Source of the DNA: Apricaphanius iberus
Lineage: Eukaryota; Chordata; Actinopteri; Cyprinodontiformes; Aphaniidae
Assembly: GCA_028564705.1 (NCBI GenBank)
Contig: JAPXFQ010001767.1
Span: 695,501 to 759,500 of the forward strand
DNA length: 64,000 bases
Direction: 5' to 3'
Both the position numbers and the translations under genes were made by a program. Below are positions 1 to 11,800 of this stretch, piece after piece (positions within the stretch are counted from its first letter, which is position 1; each line of letters starts with the position of its first letter). The notes under the pieces are model-generated. The model was not told where the DNA came from. It made no database searches and saw nothing but the letters and a program-made list of their open reading frames with translations.

Positions 1-59
1 GCAGACGGAAGACTTTTAACAAGTACAAGGACAATGATCTGAGGTGATGTCGATTGCGT

Positions 60-770
60 GTCTCTAATGGTCCATTCACGACGCACAGTTGGTCTGCGTC
101 AGGCAACGCATTCAACGGATTAAGTTTGACGTATGTACTTTTTGGCTTCCATAGCCTGCTTCTGAGGAAAAAACAACGCATGGGCGGGGCGTCCTCTGTT
201 GCCGCACGTTCTGAACTATGGTGGATCGTAACGAAAGAGTGGCTTGGCTATATTTGCTAGATAAAGCTAGACAACGTTGACATTGGGTGAATCAGCGCCC
301 ATTCTTCAGATGCGTTCTGAGTTTGGGGATTTTAACCATTCACTCCAGCAGCTGCGTATGGATGAGGTTCGCTTTCAGCGCTACTTCCGTCTGTCCTGCG
401 CACCTAATTTTACGACCTCCTTGGCCGCATCAGAGCTTAAATCTCCTACCAGGACACCAACTACGGGTTTTCTGTTCCTCTTTAGGAGCGTCTGTCCATC
501 TGACTTAGGGTGTATCCACAACGGTGCTGATGTTGCCGAAGTCGACGTTGTCTAGCTTTATTTAGCAAATAAAGCCAAGCCACTCTCTCAATAAAATCCG
601 CCATAGTTCAGAACGTACAGCAACAGAAGAATCCCCGCCCATGCGCTCTTTTTTGCTCAGAAGTGGCAGACTTTGCAAGCTTCAACATAGAAGCATCAAA
701 CTAGATGCTTTGAGAGCTTTGCCTGACGCTGATAAAGCTCTTGGTCTGAATGCACCATTACTGCGTTGCC
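60..770. mobile_element. Fold-back DNA element with a Harbinger-type core
   Basis: Two imperfect inverted arms, about 60-281 and 541-770, flank a 260-base core. The arms share a GCATGGGCGGGG block, the string GTTCTGAACTATGG, and AAAGCTAGACAACGT near the inner ends. The core holds a degraded PIF/Harbinger transposase start. I read it as a decayed or non-autonomous Harbinger derivative whose outer ends are too diverged to place, and no target duplication was found. Related scraps (TGACGCTGACGC, GGTCTGAATGCA) recur to about 920. Confidence 0.6.
313..530 (+). pseudogene. Broken PIF/Harbinger (HARBI1-like) transposase N-terminus
   Basis: The first frame reads EFGDFNHSLQQLRMDEVRFQ and then RYFRLS, which matches the conserved start of fish Harbinger transposases. 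The similarity then continues in another frame as F-Y-D-L-L-G-R-I and YQDTNYGFSVPL, with several stops. The reading frame therefore has at least one shift and several nonsense codons, and only about 70 residues are represented; the DDE catalytic region is absent. A CTTCAG just before the ATGCGT codons could be an old splice acceptor. It is non-functional. The family assignment rests on recalled conserved motifs rather than an alignment. Confidence 0.6.
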
Positions 771-1087
771 GTATGTAACGCAAGTGAAGTTGACGGAGCC
801 AACATACACAACGCACCGCAGAGCCCTTGACGGACCTCTGAAGTACTCTACCATAGACTTTACATGTAATCTTGCCGCAACTGACGCTGACGCATAGGGT
901 TGGTCTGAATGCAGCATAACGCTGCAAATATGTTTGTGCGTATGTGTATTATTGATGTGTGTGTTTGGGGGGCGGGGGCGTGCTTTCAGATGCAAAGCTC
1001 CTTGCACTGTGCATGTGGGCGTGAATGGGTACGTGAATGGGCGTGAAGGTATATCTGAATGATAAATTGCATATTTAAATGTAGCAT

Positions 1088-1453
1088 CCATCCATTATCT
1101 GAACCGCTTAATCCTCAAGGGGTCGCGGGGAGCCTGGTGCCTATCTCCAGCTGTCAACGGGCGAGAGGCGGGGTACACCCTGGACAGGTCGCCAGTCCAT
1201 CATAGGGCTACATAGAGACAAACAGGACAAACAACCATGCACACACTTACTCCGAAGGACAATTTAGAGTGATAAATTAACCTGACAGTTATGTTTTTGG
1301 AGTGTGGGAGGAAGCTGGAGTACCCGGAGGGAACCCCCGCATGCACGGGGAGAACATGCAAACTCCATGTAGAAAGACCCTGGGCCGGGATACGAACCCA
1401 CAACCTTCTTGGTGCAAGGCAACAGTGCTAACCACTGTTCCACCGTGCAGCCC
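1088..1453 (-). mobile_element. tRNA-derived SINE (mermaid/V-SINE type), full length
   Basis: Read on the minus strand it starts GGGCTGCACGGTGGAACAGT, with A-box and B-box-like tRNA promoter sequence. It continues through the conserved body (CTCCGGGTACTCCAGC type, GACCTGTCCAGGGTGTACCC) and ends in an ATGGATGGAT tail. It is bordered by an exact 13-base direct repeat, TTAAATGTAGCAT, at 1075-1087 and 1454-1466. That is a clear retroposition target duplication. Confidence 0.9.
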
Positions 1454-1466
1454 TTAAATGTAGCAT

Positions 1467-1699
1467 TACAACATAAAAAAATGCATTAATATAATATAAG
1501 ATAACTTTTGGCATTACTTTATATTATGCATATATGTTGTGGAGGGATATTGGAGAAGGGGAAGGATTGAGACATGCTAGTAGGAATTATGTGTTTTGTC
1601 ATATGGATAGATCTGTACACAGCGGGTATGCACCCTTGCTACTGTCAACGTTGTTAAAAAATGGCTTTGACATGTCTGGAATCAAATAATCAATCATCT
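1467..1699. other. Non-coding spacer
   Basis: AT-rich sequence with no open frame, repeat unit or motif that I recognise. Confidence 0.5.
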
Positions 1700-1945
1700 A
1701 AGGATGAACAGATGATGGATAGATAATGGATGGATGGATGGATGGATGGATAGATGGATGGATGAATTGCTGGATGGATGATGGATTGGTAATGGATAGA
1801 TGAATTGATGGATAATGGAAGAATGATGGATAGACAGACAGAAGGATGGCTAGATAGATGGATCGACGGACAGATGGATGGATGGACGGATGATGGGATG
1901 GATGATGGCTTGATGGACGGACGAACGGACGGATGAATGATGCAT
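1700..1945. repeat. Imperfect GATG/GATGG microsatellite
   Basis: About 245 bases of degenerate GATGGATGGATA, GATGATGG and GGACGGAC units. The open frame on the minus strand through it (Ser/Ile/His/Pro-rich) is a by-product of the repeat. It directly abuts the LINE fragment that follows. Confidence 0.9.
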
Positions 1946-2895
1946 GGATTTTTCACCCATCAGTCATCAATGACAACAGACCTGTCGCCCTGACATCCCA
2001 CATCATGAAGGTCCTGGAGAGACTCTTGTTTCCGCACCTTAGTAAGCAAACTAGAACCTATCAGGACCTCCTGCAGTTTGCCTATCGCCATGGAGCTGGC
2101 GTTGAAGATAACATCATCAACCTGCTTCAACCAACTCACTGTCATCTGGACAAAGCAGGCAGCACTGCGAGAATTATGTTCTTTGATTTCTCCAGTGCAT
2201 TTAACACAATTCAGCCTGATTTGCTTTGGCAGAAACTCCTGAAAACACAGGTGGAGGCCTCAACAGTCAACTGGATCAATGACTACCTGACAAACAGACC
2301 ACAGTTTGTGAGACTGAAAAGTTGTGTGTCAAACCAGCTGGTCAGCAGCACAGGAGCACCACAAGGGACTGTACTCTCACCATTTCCTTTTACTCTGTAC
2401 ACCTCAGACTTCCAGTATACGATTGAGACCTATCATCTGCAGAAATACTCACACGACTCTGCAATTGTCGGGTGTATCAGAGATGGAGAAGAAGCTGAAT
2501 ACAGAGAGCTGGTGAGACGCTTTGTGGCATGATGTGGAAACAATCATCTTACCTTGAATGTGAACAAAACAAAGGATACGATCGTACATTTCAGAAGAAA
2601 GAGGGATACGTCTAAGACTGTCTCCATAATGATAGAAGAAGTGGAAGTGGTTGAGGAATGAAAATACCTCGGAGTTCACCTAGTCAACAGACTGGACTGT
2701 AGAATCAACAGTGAAGCCGTCTACAAGAAGGGACAGAGCAGACTGTAGTTTTTGAGGAAGCTGAGGTCCTTCAAGGTTCATCATCATAATCTACAACAAC
2801 TCCTTGAAGAATGAATTAGTTATGAGCTACAATAACACTTAATTTCCCTCTGGGATCAGTAAAGTATTTATAATGGAATTGATTGATTGATTGAT
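1945..2895 (+). mobile_element. Rex1/Babar-like LINE fragment, inactive reverse transcriptase
   Basis: The translated frame at 1963-2530 has reverse transcriptase blocks in order: NDNRPVALTSHIMKVLERL, LQFAYRHGAGVEDNIINLL, FFDFSSAFNTIQPDLL, TGAPQGTVLSPF and then YSHDSAIVG. The last should be [F/Y]-S-D-D; the first catalytic Asp is His here (codon at 2452), so the enzyme would be dead. A stop at 2530-2532 is followed by further in-family sequence (NHLTLNVNKTK, KYLGVHL) with more stops. The 3' end reads GGGATCAGTAAAGTATTTAT and then GATT repeats, a typical tail. The 5' part is missing. The clade call rests on motif resemblance. Confidence 0.8.
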
Positions 2896-5261
2896 CAGTG
2901 GACGGATGATTTCCTGGTTAGATACATGGTTGTTTGGTTGGTGGGGTGCATGCATGGGTGTGAATTAGTGATTTGATGGATGGATTAGAGGCCATATATC
3001 TTTACATCTTTACATTATTCCTAAATATCGTCTACCTGATCTCCAACATGAGGAACACCTCAAGCTTTACAGGTTTCTTCTATCCATGTACTTCTCTTTG
3101 TCACTAAGTCAAACAGCCCCTAAAGCTTTATTTTCTGCCCAACTCACTCACTCTGCATCTTTGTGTCCTCCTCTCCACACTCCATTGTCACCTGCGTCCC
3201 TCCCTCTCCAACATTCGATTGCATTTCCTCTTTGCCATTATCGAAACCATTTTCCCTTGTCTAAAGGGAAAATGTTAGCCCCCCCTCCCACTAACACGAA
3301 CAGCCTGCCTCTCATGGAAAAGTGCTCTCTAAGATGAAGCCTTTACTTCAGTCTCACAAATGGAAATGTATTGTTGGAAGTGTAGGTACGCCTCACATTT
3401 CCCTAAGAAGGGAAGTCAGAGAAACAAGTACCACACTGTGGGGATAATTAGATTTTCTCTTGCTGGCCATGTTTGAATTATTGATCACATTTGCTCAATA
3501 AAGTGACAGATCATTGATTGATCACAGACCCTTAAGGGTCCATTAGCTCCATTGTTTGGTAATGACTGGTTTCTTTGCAGTGCATCTAATTGGCATTAAT
3601 GTCCAGGGCAGAGGCATGACAAATGACACGATGGACCGACTGGTGCCAACAGCTTTTACCAGTTAAACGTATAAAAACTGTTATGATGTACTTTTACAAA
3701 CGATAATATTGTCATAATTTATTTAAGCTGAGCTCCTTTCAGTTTCAGTCCATGTTTCCTGTCTTTCTCTCTGCCTTTAAAACCCTTTGGATGAGTGATT
3801 TCTTCAAGGGTGACCTCATCCGCTGCCGGAAATAATCACTTTGCCTCTGAAAGACATCACTTTAGATCCTCTGCTGCTGTCTGAGTCCCACTCCTCCCAC
3901 CTGGAAGAGCGATTTAACAAGAAGGGTGACATTTAGAGGCACATTTACTGAAGCTGAGACCGCTGTGATTTCATTTTTGTGATACAAGACAAAAGAGCAA
4001 ACTGATACTAACGGCTGAAGCTGCCAAAGTGAGTCAGAATATAACGACAAACATCATTCAGTCACTCAGATTTCGTATTCCTTTGGTGTTGGACCCTTTT
4101 TCTTAAGTCATAGATGTTTACTTGCATTTAAAAATGATCGTCAGTTTACCTTGTCATTTCACTATTTAATAAACAAATTTAAAGCCAGAACGAAGACAGT
4201 CTTTACTTCGTCAAAACAATTAAACTTTACCTGTTATGGGCACGACTTTACGTTCTTTGAAGTCAGATTTCAAACCAGAACATCCCATTCGCCTGCCATG
4301 AAACAATCTATATACCATGCATCCCTCCCTGCTGGTTCTAGGCCCATGTGGAGCGGACTTCCTGCCACGACAAGGCCTCTAGAAAAGCATCCTCGTCCTG
4401 CCAAGATGCTAATGTCTACCAAGAATTGTGCTCTTGCAACATCCAGACCTCTGAATTACGGTTTGCCTGGTGGATTGCATCCTCTGGGTCGAAGATTAAT
4501 CTCTGCCTCCTCAGTGTTTTGTTAAGCTGATTGGAAGATTGAAGAGAAGATGGATGAACAGCTTGTGATTGCTGCCGTGGGGACAAAAGATCTGAGTCAA
4601 AAACCAAACCTCTCAATTGACAAATCCATGTGAATTCCGACCTTCATTTACAGTCAACGACACACAAAAGACTGAAATGTGAAATTATAATTTTTCAGTT
4701 TTGGAATCGGTTATCACTGGTACATCTTTGGGATGACATTTGTTCATAGTGCACCTGAAGCGGCCAATGAAAGCAGCGCCCAGAATATCGAGTCCAGGAA
4801 ATCAAGCCTGCAGTCCCCTCAGTTACCTAGCTACCTATCTACAGGTAGGTGTGTTTTCTTCAGAGGTGGAGTCTTTTGTAGTCAGTGCACGTAGCAGTAT
4901 TACTGCCTTTTTTATTGTTTTAATGGTAAAATACCATGTACCTGCTAGGACCTGGTGTATGGCTCTTGGAAAACTCTTTCAGATTACTTTTTTTACACGT
5001 CGCATGAAACATGACATATATACACATCCAAAATACAGAGATTTTAAAATTTCAGTTTGTTCTGTTGTTTTTCCATGCCTTAATCTACATCTTTTTGTTT
5101 CATACTCATTCTGTGTACCATTCCACTTGTTTTTTATGTCTTAGTATGTTTGAATTATCTGGGTTGAGACAGAAATCTGATTTGAATTTACGATCTATAG
5201 AAAAGTTAGTTTATAGATTCATATTTCATTTTATTTATTTTTTTGTTCCTTCTTTTAAACT

Positions 5262-5262
<1 letters not shown>
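2896..5262. other. Non-coding stretch, no gene seen
   Basis: No convincing coding sequence. Short open frames at 3086-3337, 4151-4525 and 4740-5144 have no recognisable domain and odd composition. The part around 3470-3640 (TTGATTGATCACAGACCC, CATCTAATTGGCATTAATG) and 3780-4050 looks balanced and non-repetitive, as conserved non-coding DNA often does. That is only an impression. Confidence 0.4.

Positions 5263-5319
<57 letters not shown>
5263..5319. repeat. (AGAT)n microsatellite
   Basis: About 14 uninterrupted AGAT units. Confidence 0.98.
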
Positions 5320-6842
5320 CCTTTTAAATAAACTAATACAATAATAGGCTTTGATGTAAATTTACCAAGTTTGTTAGATCTTAAAATTTCAAACTGAACT
5401 GAAAAATAAAACTTAAAAATTAAAACTAAAATTTTATAATATTCTCAATAAACAAAGTTTCTGTAGTCTGTGTTCAATTTCAACATTTATTGGACGCCAC
5501 TGATGGTTTGGGGGCCTAAATTCGACTTTATTATTACTACTTTTCTCCTGCACCACAAAAAATGTTTGATGCACAAATTGTGTTTTATCAAGTTAGTAAG
5601 GATTGCAGTTATGAAGGAATAGTTTTTAAAAAAGTGATTTATGCCTACTGTAACACTGTTATAGCTTAGATATTCCACATTGAGAATAAAATCTCTGCTA
5701 AATAAACATGTAACAGAAATAATTCAGTTTCCAAAGAAAAAAATATATAGAAACAGAACTATAAAAGACAACAAATGATATTGTTTGAGGTAATTCCCAG
5801 TGGACAAAGTCAAGCTGGATGAACTAAGGAAGGGCAGCCACAAAGACTGAGTGAAGTTCACCTCACATGGGGGAAAAAAACAAGCCTTTGACACAGAACA
5901 ATGTGATTATAGCTCCCTCAGCCAGGCAGCAGGTGCTGCTGTGGTCCCCGCTCCAGTGAGCTGTGTCTGGACGTATGGGTGGCTTCTCACCCAGATGGGG
6001 CACGACAAATTTTGGAGAGCCTATGTGTGTGTGTGTTTGTATTCGGCGAGGTGAGGTGAGGGAAGGGGAGCAAACTGCCATGTGGACGAGGTGATTAGAT
6101 TGGCAGCGTCTGACGCCCCGGCGCCCGTCTGAGGGGTTAGGGCTCGTCTCTCGGTGTACAATCAGCTGCTTTGTGATTAGCCGCTGATGGGCGAAGTCAC
6201 CAGAAACTTCGCCTCCAGCCAACTGTTCCTCTCAATAAACAAGGTGACCGTGTTCCACGTTTGCCAACATGTCCCTCCTCATTCGGATTTAATGAGCTCA
6301 CAGCCGAGGCTTTCTTGGCTGACGTTGATGTTGGCGTTACGAGAACACGCGGGGAGGACTGGATGGTCAGCTTGCAATTTGCTTTGTTTGTTCTGCTGGT
6401 CTGTCAGGGTGGTTTCACATTTGTGCCGATATTGAGCGTTTCTGATCCAACATGCAATGTGGCATAAGGCTCGGGAAATAAACCTGCTCATTTAGTCAAT
6501 ATGGGAACATGTGCGAGGGGAAATTAGGCAAAATTGACCAGGTAGATGGAACAGAAACAAACATAACGGGTGCTTGATTTTAACAGCTTTCCATCAAGCC
6601 AGAGGAAGCATCTTGCATGAGGAAAGCAAAATTGTTTGATTTCATTTTCACACAGCTTTCATCTGACAGAATATTCACCTGACAAAATAAAAACTACCAT
6701 AGAAAATCTCCAACCTTTTCTTCAGATTCATTCATAAAAATATATATTTTTTCAACAACTTGGCATCTATTGAATCCAACATTTTTATTAATGGAACTTG
6801 GGACTGAAGAAGTCTAAAAAAATTAACCATGCTGGATAAATA
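5320..6842. other. Non-coding; possible conserved block at 5850-6480
   Basis: 5320-5840 is AT-rich with nothing recognised. From about 5850 to 6480 the composition is balanced and repeat-free, with homeobox-like GTGATTAG and GATTAG words around 6090-6180. This part could be a conserved regulatory element. The overlapping open frames on both strands have no recognisable protein domain. Confidence 0.35.
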
Positions 6843-7153
6843 CACGGCGGCGCAGTGGTTAGCACTGTTGCCTTGCAGCAAGAAGGTTGTGTCTTTCCAC
6901 ATGGAGTCTGCATTTTATCCCCGTGCATGCGTGGGTTCTCTCCGGGTACTCCGGCTTCCTCCAAAAACATGACTTTCTGGTTTATTGGTCTCTGTAAATT
7001 GTCCTTAGGTGTGCGTGCGTGCATGGTTGTTTGTCCTGTCTGTCTCTGTGATGGACTGGTGATCTGTCCAGGGTGTACCCTGCCTGTTGACAGCTGGATA
7101 TAGGCACCAACCCCCCTATGACCCCTTGAGGATCAAGCGGTTTAGAAAATGGA
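6843..7153 (+). mobile_element. tRNA-derived SINE (mermaid/V-SINE type)
   Basis: Starts CACGGCGGCGCAGTGGTTAG (A-box region), runs through CTCTCCGGGTACTCCGGC and CTGTCCAGGGTGTACCCTG, and ends GAAAATGGA before the duplicated target. A 10-base direct repeat TGGATAAATA flanks it at 6833-6842 and 7154-7163. It is slightly shorter than the 1088 and 41238 copies because of internal deletions near the B-box. Confidence 0.9.
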
Positions 7154-7269
7154 TGGATAAATAAGCCAAGCAATTCAAAACAGGTCTGACATTACCTTTA
7201 AAAAGTTAAAGACTGTTTTGTCATGAAGAAAAAGTAGTAGTGCTTTAAAACGTGGGTTTAGTTGTCCAT

Positions 7270-7270
<1 letters not shown>

Positions 7271-7301
<31 letters not shown>
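7271..7301. repeat. (CTAT)n microsatellite
   Basis: About 7.5 perfect CTAT units. Confidence 0.97.
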
Positions 7302-8309
7302 CTCCTCATATATCATTGAAAACATTTTTACAAAGAATTGCAACTAGGGCCAAGAATTGTGGCCCTTCAAAAGTCTGGTTAATCTTTGTTGTACCAGTTC
7401 CAGTTGGAGCTTTACAACTAACCAGCCAACAAACCTACCCACTCTCACTTACCCACTCGGCCTATTAGCTACTTCCCTACCTACCTGTTTGGCTAGCAGA
7501 TTCCCTCGCTGAGTCTGATCACATTATAGATTTCGCGGATAAGTGTTCTAGAAATTAAGTTTGCACCTTTTAATCAAACTTTTTTAGCTGGCTATCTTGA
7601 CAGTGAACCAACAATTCCCCACTGGAGCTTTCTACTTACCTACCTAACCTATCTAAGCTAGCTAACAAGCTAACGTTAGCATCAGCTACGTGCTAACCTG
7701 GAACTTCGCCGTAGCTAATAACTGATTATGAAAGAAAGCAATAAACTTGTCTCATTTGACTGCTTGCAAAGACTTTACAGTTGATTTTGTTTTAATACCA
7801 CTTTAGAATTGTAGCAACAAAAAAAAAATTCAAAACAGATTTTAAAAAAATTGAAACTCAACTTTAACTGCAGGTTAACCATCGTTAGTGATAAGACTAC
7901 TAAATATTAGCATCTTTACCTTGATGAAACAAAGATTAGTTTTGAAGGTTATAGCCATAGGCATATATAAAGAGTAGACGCCGCATCAACCGCTACTGCC
8001 TATTGGCGCTCATGAGTGGTGTGGCCGCCATCTTGGATTGGTATGCCCTGCTCCGACTTAATGTAGCGCCAGTGCGTGTAATCTAGCATAACTCATGAAT
8101 ACTGAACTGATTTTATTGTGGCTTTCCTGCAGCCGTGAAGCTATGACACAAGACATATTGGTTCCTTGGTGTAATTTTATATTTATAGTGTGATTAACAG
8201 TAATAAACTATCCAGATATAGTTGAGATGTATGCAAAAAATGATAAAACACATTTGGAGGAGCAGATTGCATTATTTTAATGGTGAATATAAACAATATA
8301 AACACACAT

Positions 8310-8318
<9 letters not shown>
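7302..8318. other. Non-coding; promoter-like YY1 word at 8024
   Basis: No gene recognised. 7640-7710 is rich in GCTAAC/GCTAGC words. 7965-8100 is more CG-rich and contains GCCGCCATCTTGG at 8024-8036, the core of the YY1-binding motif. That motif is common both in promoters and in mobile-element ends, and no transcript start can be shown. Confidence 0.4.

Positions 8319-8385
<67 letters not shown>
8319..8385. repeat. (TA)n microsatellite
   Basis: About 33 TA units, preceded by CACACATA repeats. It cuts off the Tc1-like coding remnant that lies to its right on the minus strand. Confidence 0.98.
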
Positions 8386-8387
<2 letters not shown>

Positions 8388-8830
8388 TCTCACCAAGCGG
8401 CTTGCGTTTTGTAGGTTGGCTCATCCCAGACTTGTGCAGGTGTACAATCTTGTCCCGGATGTCCTCGGACAGCACTCTGGTCTTGGCTATGATGGCGGTT
8501 GGAGTCTGACTGTTTGAATGTGTGGACAGGAGTCTTTTATACAGATAATTACTTCAAACAGGTGATTTTAATACGGGTAACAAGTGAAGGTTGTGGTAAA
8601 AGGTCTAAGGGCCAGAATTATAGCTTGTTTGTAGGTGCTAAATATGTATTTTCTGCACCATAATGCAAATACATTATTTAAAAAAATCATACAATGTGAT
8701 TCTGTTTCTCCCATGTAGTGTGTGTGCCAATGATGACAATTAGAGGCCTCTCTCTTCTTTTTAAGTGGGACAACTTGAACAGTCGGTGGCTGCCAAATAC
8801 TTTTTTGCCCCAATGTGTCGCTATCCAAAT
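8386..8830 (-). mobile_element. Tc1/mariner-like element fragment (left end and transposase N-terminus)
   Basis: On the minus strand the outer part begins near 8825 with GGGGCAAAAAAGTATTTGGC, continues GCCACCGACTG and TCCCACTTAAAAAG, and leads to a short coding piece: [17 protein letters not shown], ending K-P-L-G-E-K at 8386. This is the first helix-turn-helix of Tc1-type transposases. The rest of the gene is gone, replaced by the (TA)n tract. A related end in the opposite orientation is at 28786-29085. Confidence 0.75.
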
Positions 8831-11800
8831 TGAACTGTTTTTTTAAATATGTCTTGGTGTCGATGGTACTCATCTCTCTGCCTAGTCAGTGCTGGATCTG
8901 GTTGGCGTGACATTCAGAGTACCAGGTGTGGGGTTGGAGGTACCCAGCTGTGAGGCCACCAGCCAAGGCATGAATCATAACAGCGTCCCTCTGTCAATCT
9001 CTCAGTCACGCCTGACGGAGGCCTCAACAGGACATTCGGCATAAAGGGTTACAGGGTGTCTGGCTGTGAGCCTGAAATGTGAGAGGCCTCGCCATGTGTG
9101 CAGTGCTGTGGCTGTGATTCAGGAGGTAAACTCAGGATGTCATGTGCGTGACTCAGTGAAGAAGCGTGGCATCAGTGCATAAAGAGGTATGTGTCCGCAG
9201 ACTGGAAGTGCATTATCATGGTTAGGTTGTCTTTTGGGGTGTAACCGTGGATGGACAGACTCAGCATGAACCACTCGTTCTGTCAGCTGAATTTCGTCCC
9301 ATTCATTCTTCTCTACAGCAGAGCTTGAATTTATCAAGTCCTCTACGGAAATAAAAATGAGCTATACCTGTAAAATTTCCAATTTTTAACAGTTTTTTCA
9401 AACGGTGTTAGACTTGAAATACATATCTTGATTAAAAATACAGAAAATGAGTCCTAGATTTTGGTTCATTAGAAATCTTTCCTGGATTATTCACTTAAAA
9501 ATTGTGATTCGTAGAAATTACTTTGCTTTGCACTGTTTGTGCCTTGTCTCTATAATAACTTAAGAAACCCTTTGTGTTTTTAAAACATGTTGGTTTTTAC
9601 GTTTCTAGTCAAATATATTTACTGTACTACTTTCATCAACCCAACAAAGATATTTAAAGGCAGAACATATCGGTGGCAATTTTTGGCATTTAGAGGTTTA
9701 TTTTCCAGGGTTGATAAAAAAAGATTGGCAGCACTGACAAGTAATTAGAAAGTGAACAGGTATTTTTCAAAGCCTGACATTAACAAGTAGTAGCTGATTT
9801 TGATATGGTTGGTGTTAGGGATGTCCAATTTTGGGCGGTTTTGACATTAAAATATATTATCAGGAAAATATCGGGATCGCTTATTTTTTCATGACATAAT
9901 TTTATACCTTACTTTAGTACTATGCACATATTAGACATAAAATTATTGAGCAACAACTTTGTTGTTTAGACAAAACTCACAATACATCCTGATGCTTGTG
10001 CATTTCTGAGCCAACCTTTAACGTTTAGTTAATCGTCTGTCCGTGTTGTCGGTTTATGTCGGTACCATCAATTAATATTTAGATGACACTAATTTATTAG
10101 GTATTGATGGAAAAAAGCAGATATTGAGCACTTTTGGTATGGTTTACTGCCCAGGGGCTCACAAGATAGGGGGCATCACTAGTTTTGGAAAATAAATGGT
10201 GTGCATTTTAATTCGGTCCTTCCCAATGATCTATATTTGTACTTTCGGTTGTGTCATACACTGCTTTCAAGTATAAAAAGGAATAATTTGTCATTGGACG
10301 CTTCTTACTAGCCGTTCATCAATTCCTATCCACTGACTAAAGGGATGTTTTTATACGATTTGACAAGCAACGATTTAGATTACAATTTTGTGTCTAAATG
10401 TGTTGAATGCAAAAACTGTATACCAGATTAATTTAAGCCTAAAGATACGTTTTCTGTATGAAATTGGCACGGGACAAAATGAAAAAGTAATTAAAAGCAT
10501 TAAAAGCATTTTTTTTTATTCCCAAAAAGTATGGAAAATAAACACACTATATAATCTTTCGTCTGAATTCTAAAAAACATTTAGTTACGGCCAAAGTTAT
10601 TTCCATCCCCAGCAGGTTGAGATTTTATATCAAGACTACATAAAAGAGTCACTATTTTTTTAACAATTGTTTTTCTTTACGCTTCATTAAAAGTGACATA
10701 TCAAATAATATTTCAACTCCTCTCAAAAATCAGTAGAAAAATCTTTCTACAGCTAAAACATTTCTTACTTATCCACCGTTTTTTGGCCTAATTAACTTTT
10801 TTTGCTCGATGTTGGAAGGCATCTTTGCCATAACCCTGATCTTTAGCTCCCTATCTTAGATCAAAGTCTCATAAATATTAATAGCTTTCAAGAATGGATG
10901 ACACTGGAAAACTGTTGCTTTACACATTTCAGTCCTTAGAAGCAAAGATTAACATGCAGTTCTTCTTTTTTTTGTATTGATTTGCAAATTTTTTGGTATC
11001 AGGATGCATGTTATAAATAGTTCTGCTGCGAAAGAAGAGATTTATTTGTAAGAAATGTTGTAAAATTACGCATAAATATTGGTTTATGACCCTAAAAATG
11101 GCAAATATTTTATAATTTGCCTGTTTTTGACTAAATGATTCAGACTGATTGATGAAAAAAGAAAAGTCCTTTCAAGTTGCACTGTTTATAGCCTACATAT
11201 GACACATTAACTTTCCTCCACCTTTTTTCCTCGTACGCCTACATCACACCCTGTCTTTCCCATTCACTGTGTCCAGCCATGTGGAAGCGATGAATCTGTG
11301 ACCCCGTCTCTAAAACCCATGTAGCAAGAGAATAGCTCATTATTGCTCACTTGGGCAAAGTCTGGATAATAGGAATAAAATACTTCCTCTGCAAGCTCCT
11401 AAAGTTGGCACCACCTCTATATTTCCCTTTTCATTTCCAGTTCGCTAACCTGTTCACCTACCGGGCAGAAAGAAAAAACTAAAGACTCTCTTAACACTTC
11501 ATATAAAATACTTAGTATTGAGTATTTTAACAGGATTTCGGTTACTGTCACAAAACAGATGTGATCTGCTCATTATTGACTCCAAAGAAGAGCTTTTTAT
11601 TCATTTCTTCCTGAAAACGGTCCACTTTTCACTTACCAAAAGGGGACTAGATGTTTAACCAAACACTAAAGTCAATATCTTATTTTTGAGTTGAATTACA
11701 AAGTTGTATCTTTTAACAGTAAATATAAAAACAAAGGGCTAATCCACCAATGTTTAAGTTTTCCTGATGGTTTTTTTCACTAGTCAAAAGCCAGCAGTCA

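Noticed and set aside
3086..3337. Ser/Pro/Leu-rich 83-codon open frame
   Set aside because: Pyrimidine-rich DNA with no domain and no signal of a gene.
8222..8509. 95-codon open frame across the (TA)n tract
   Set aside because: Most of it is an Ile-Tyr run made by the microsatellite.
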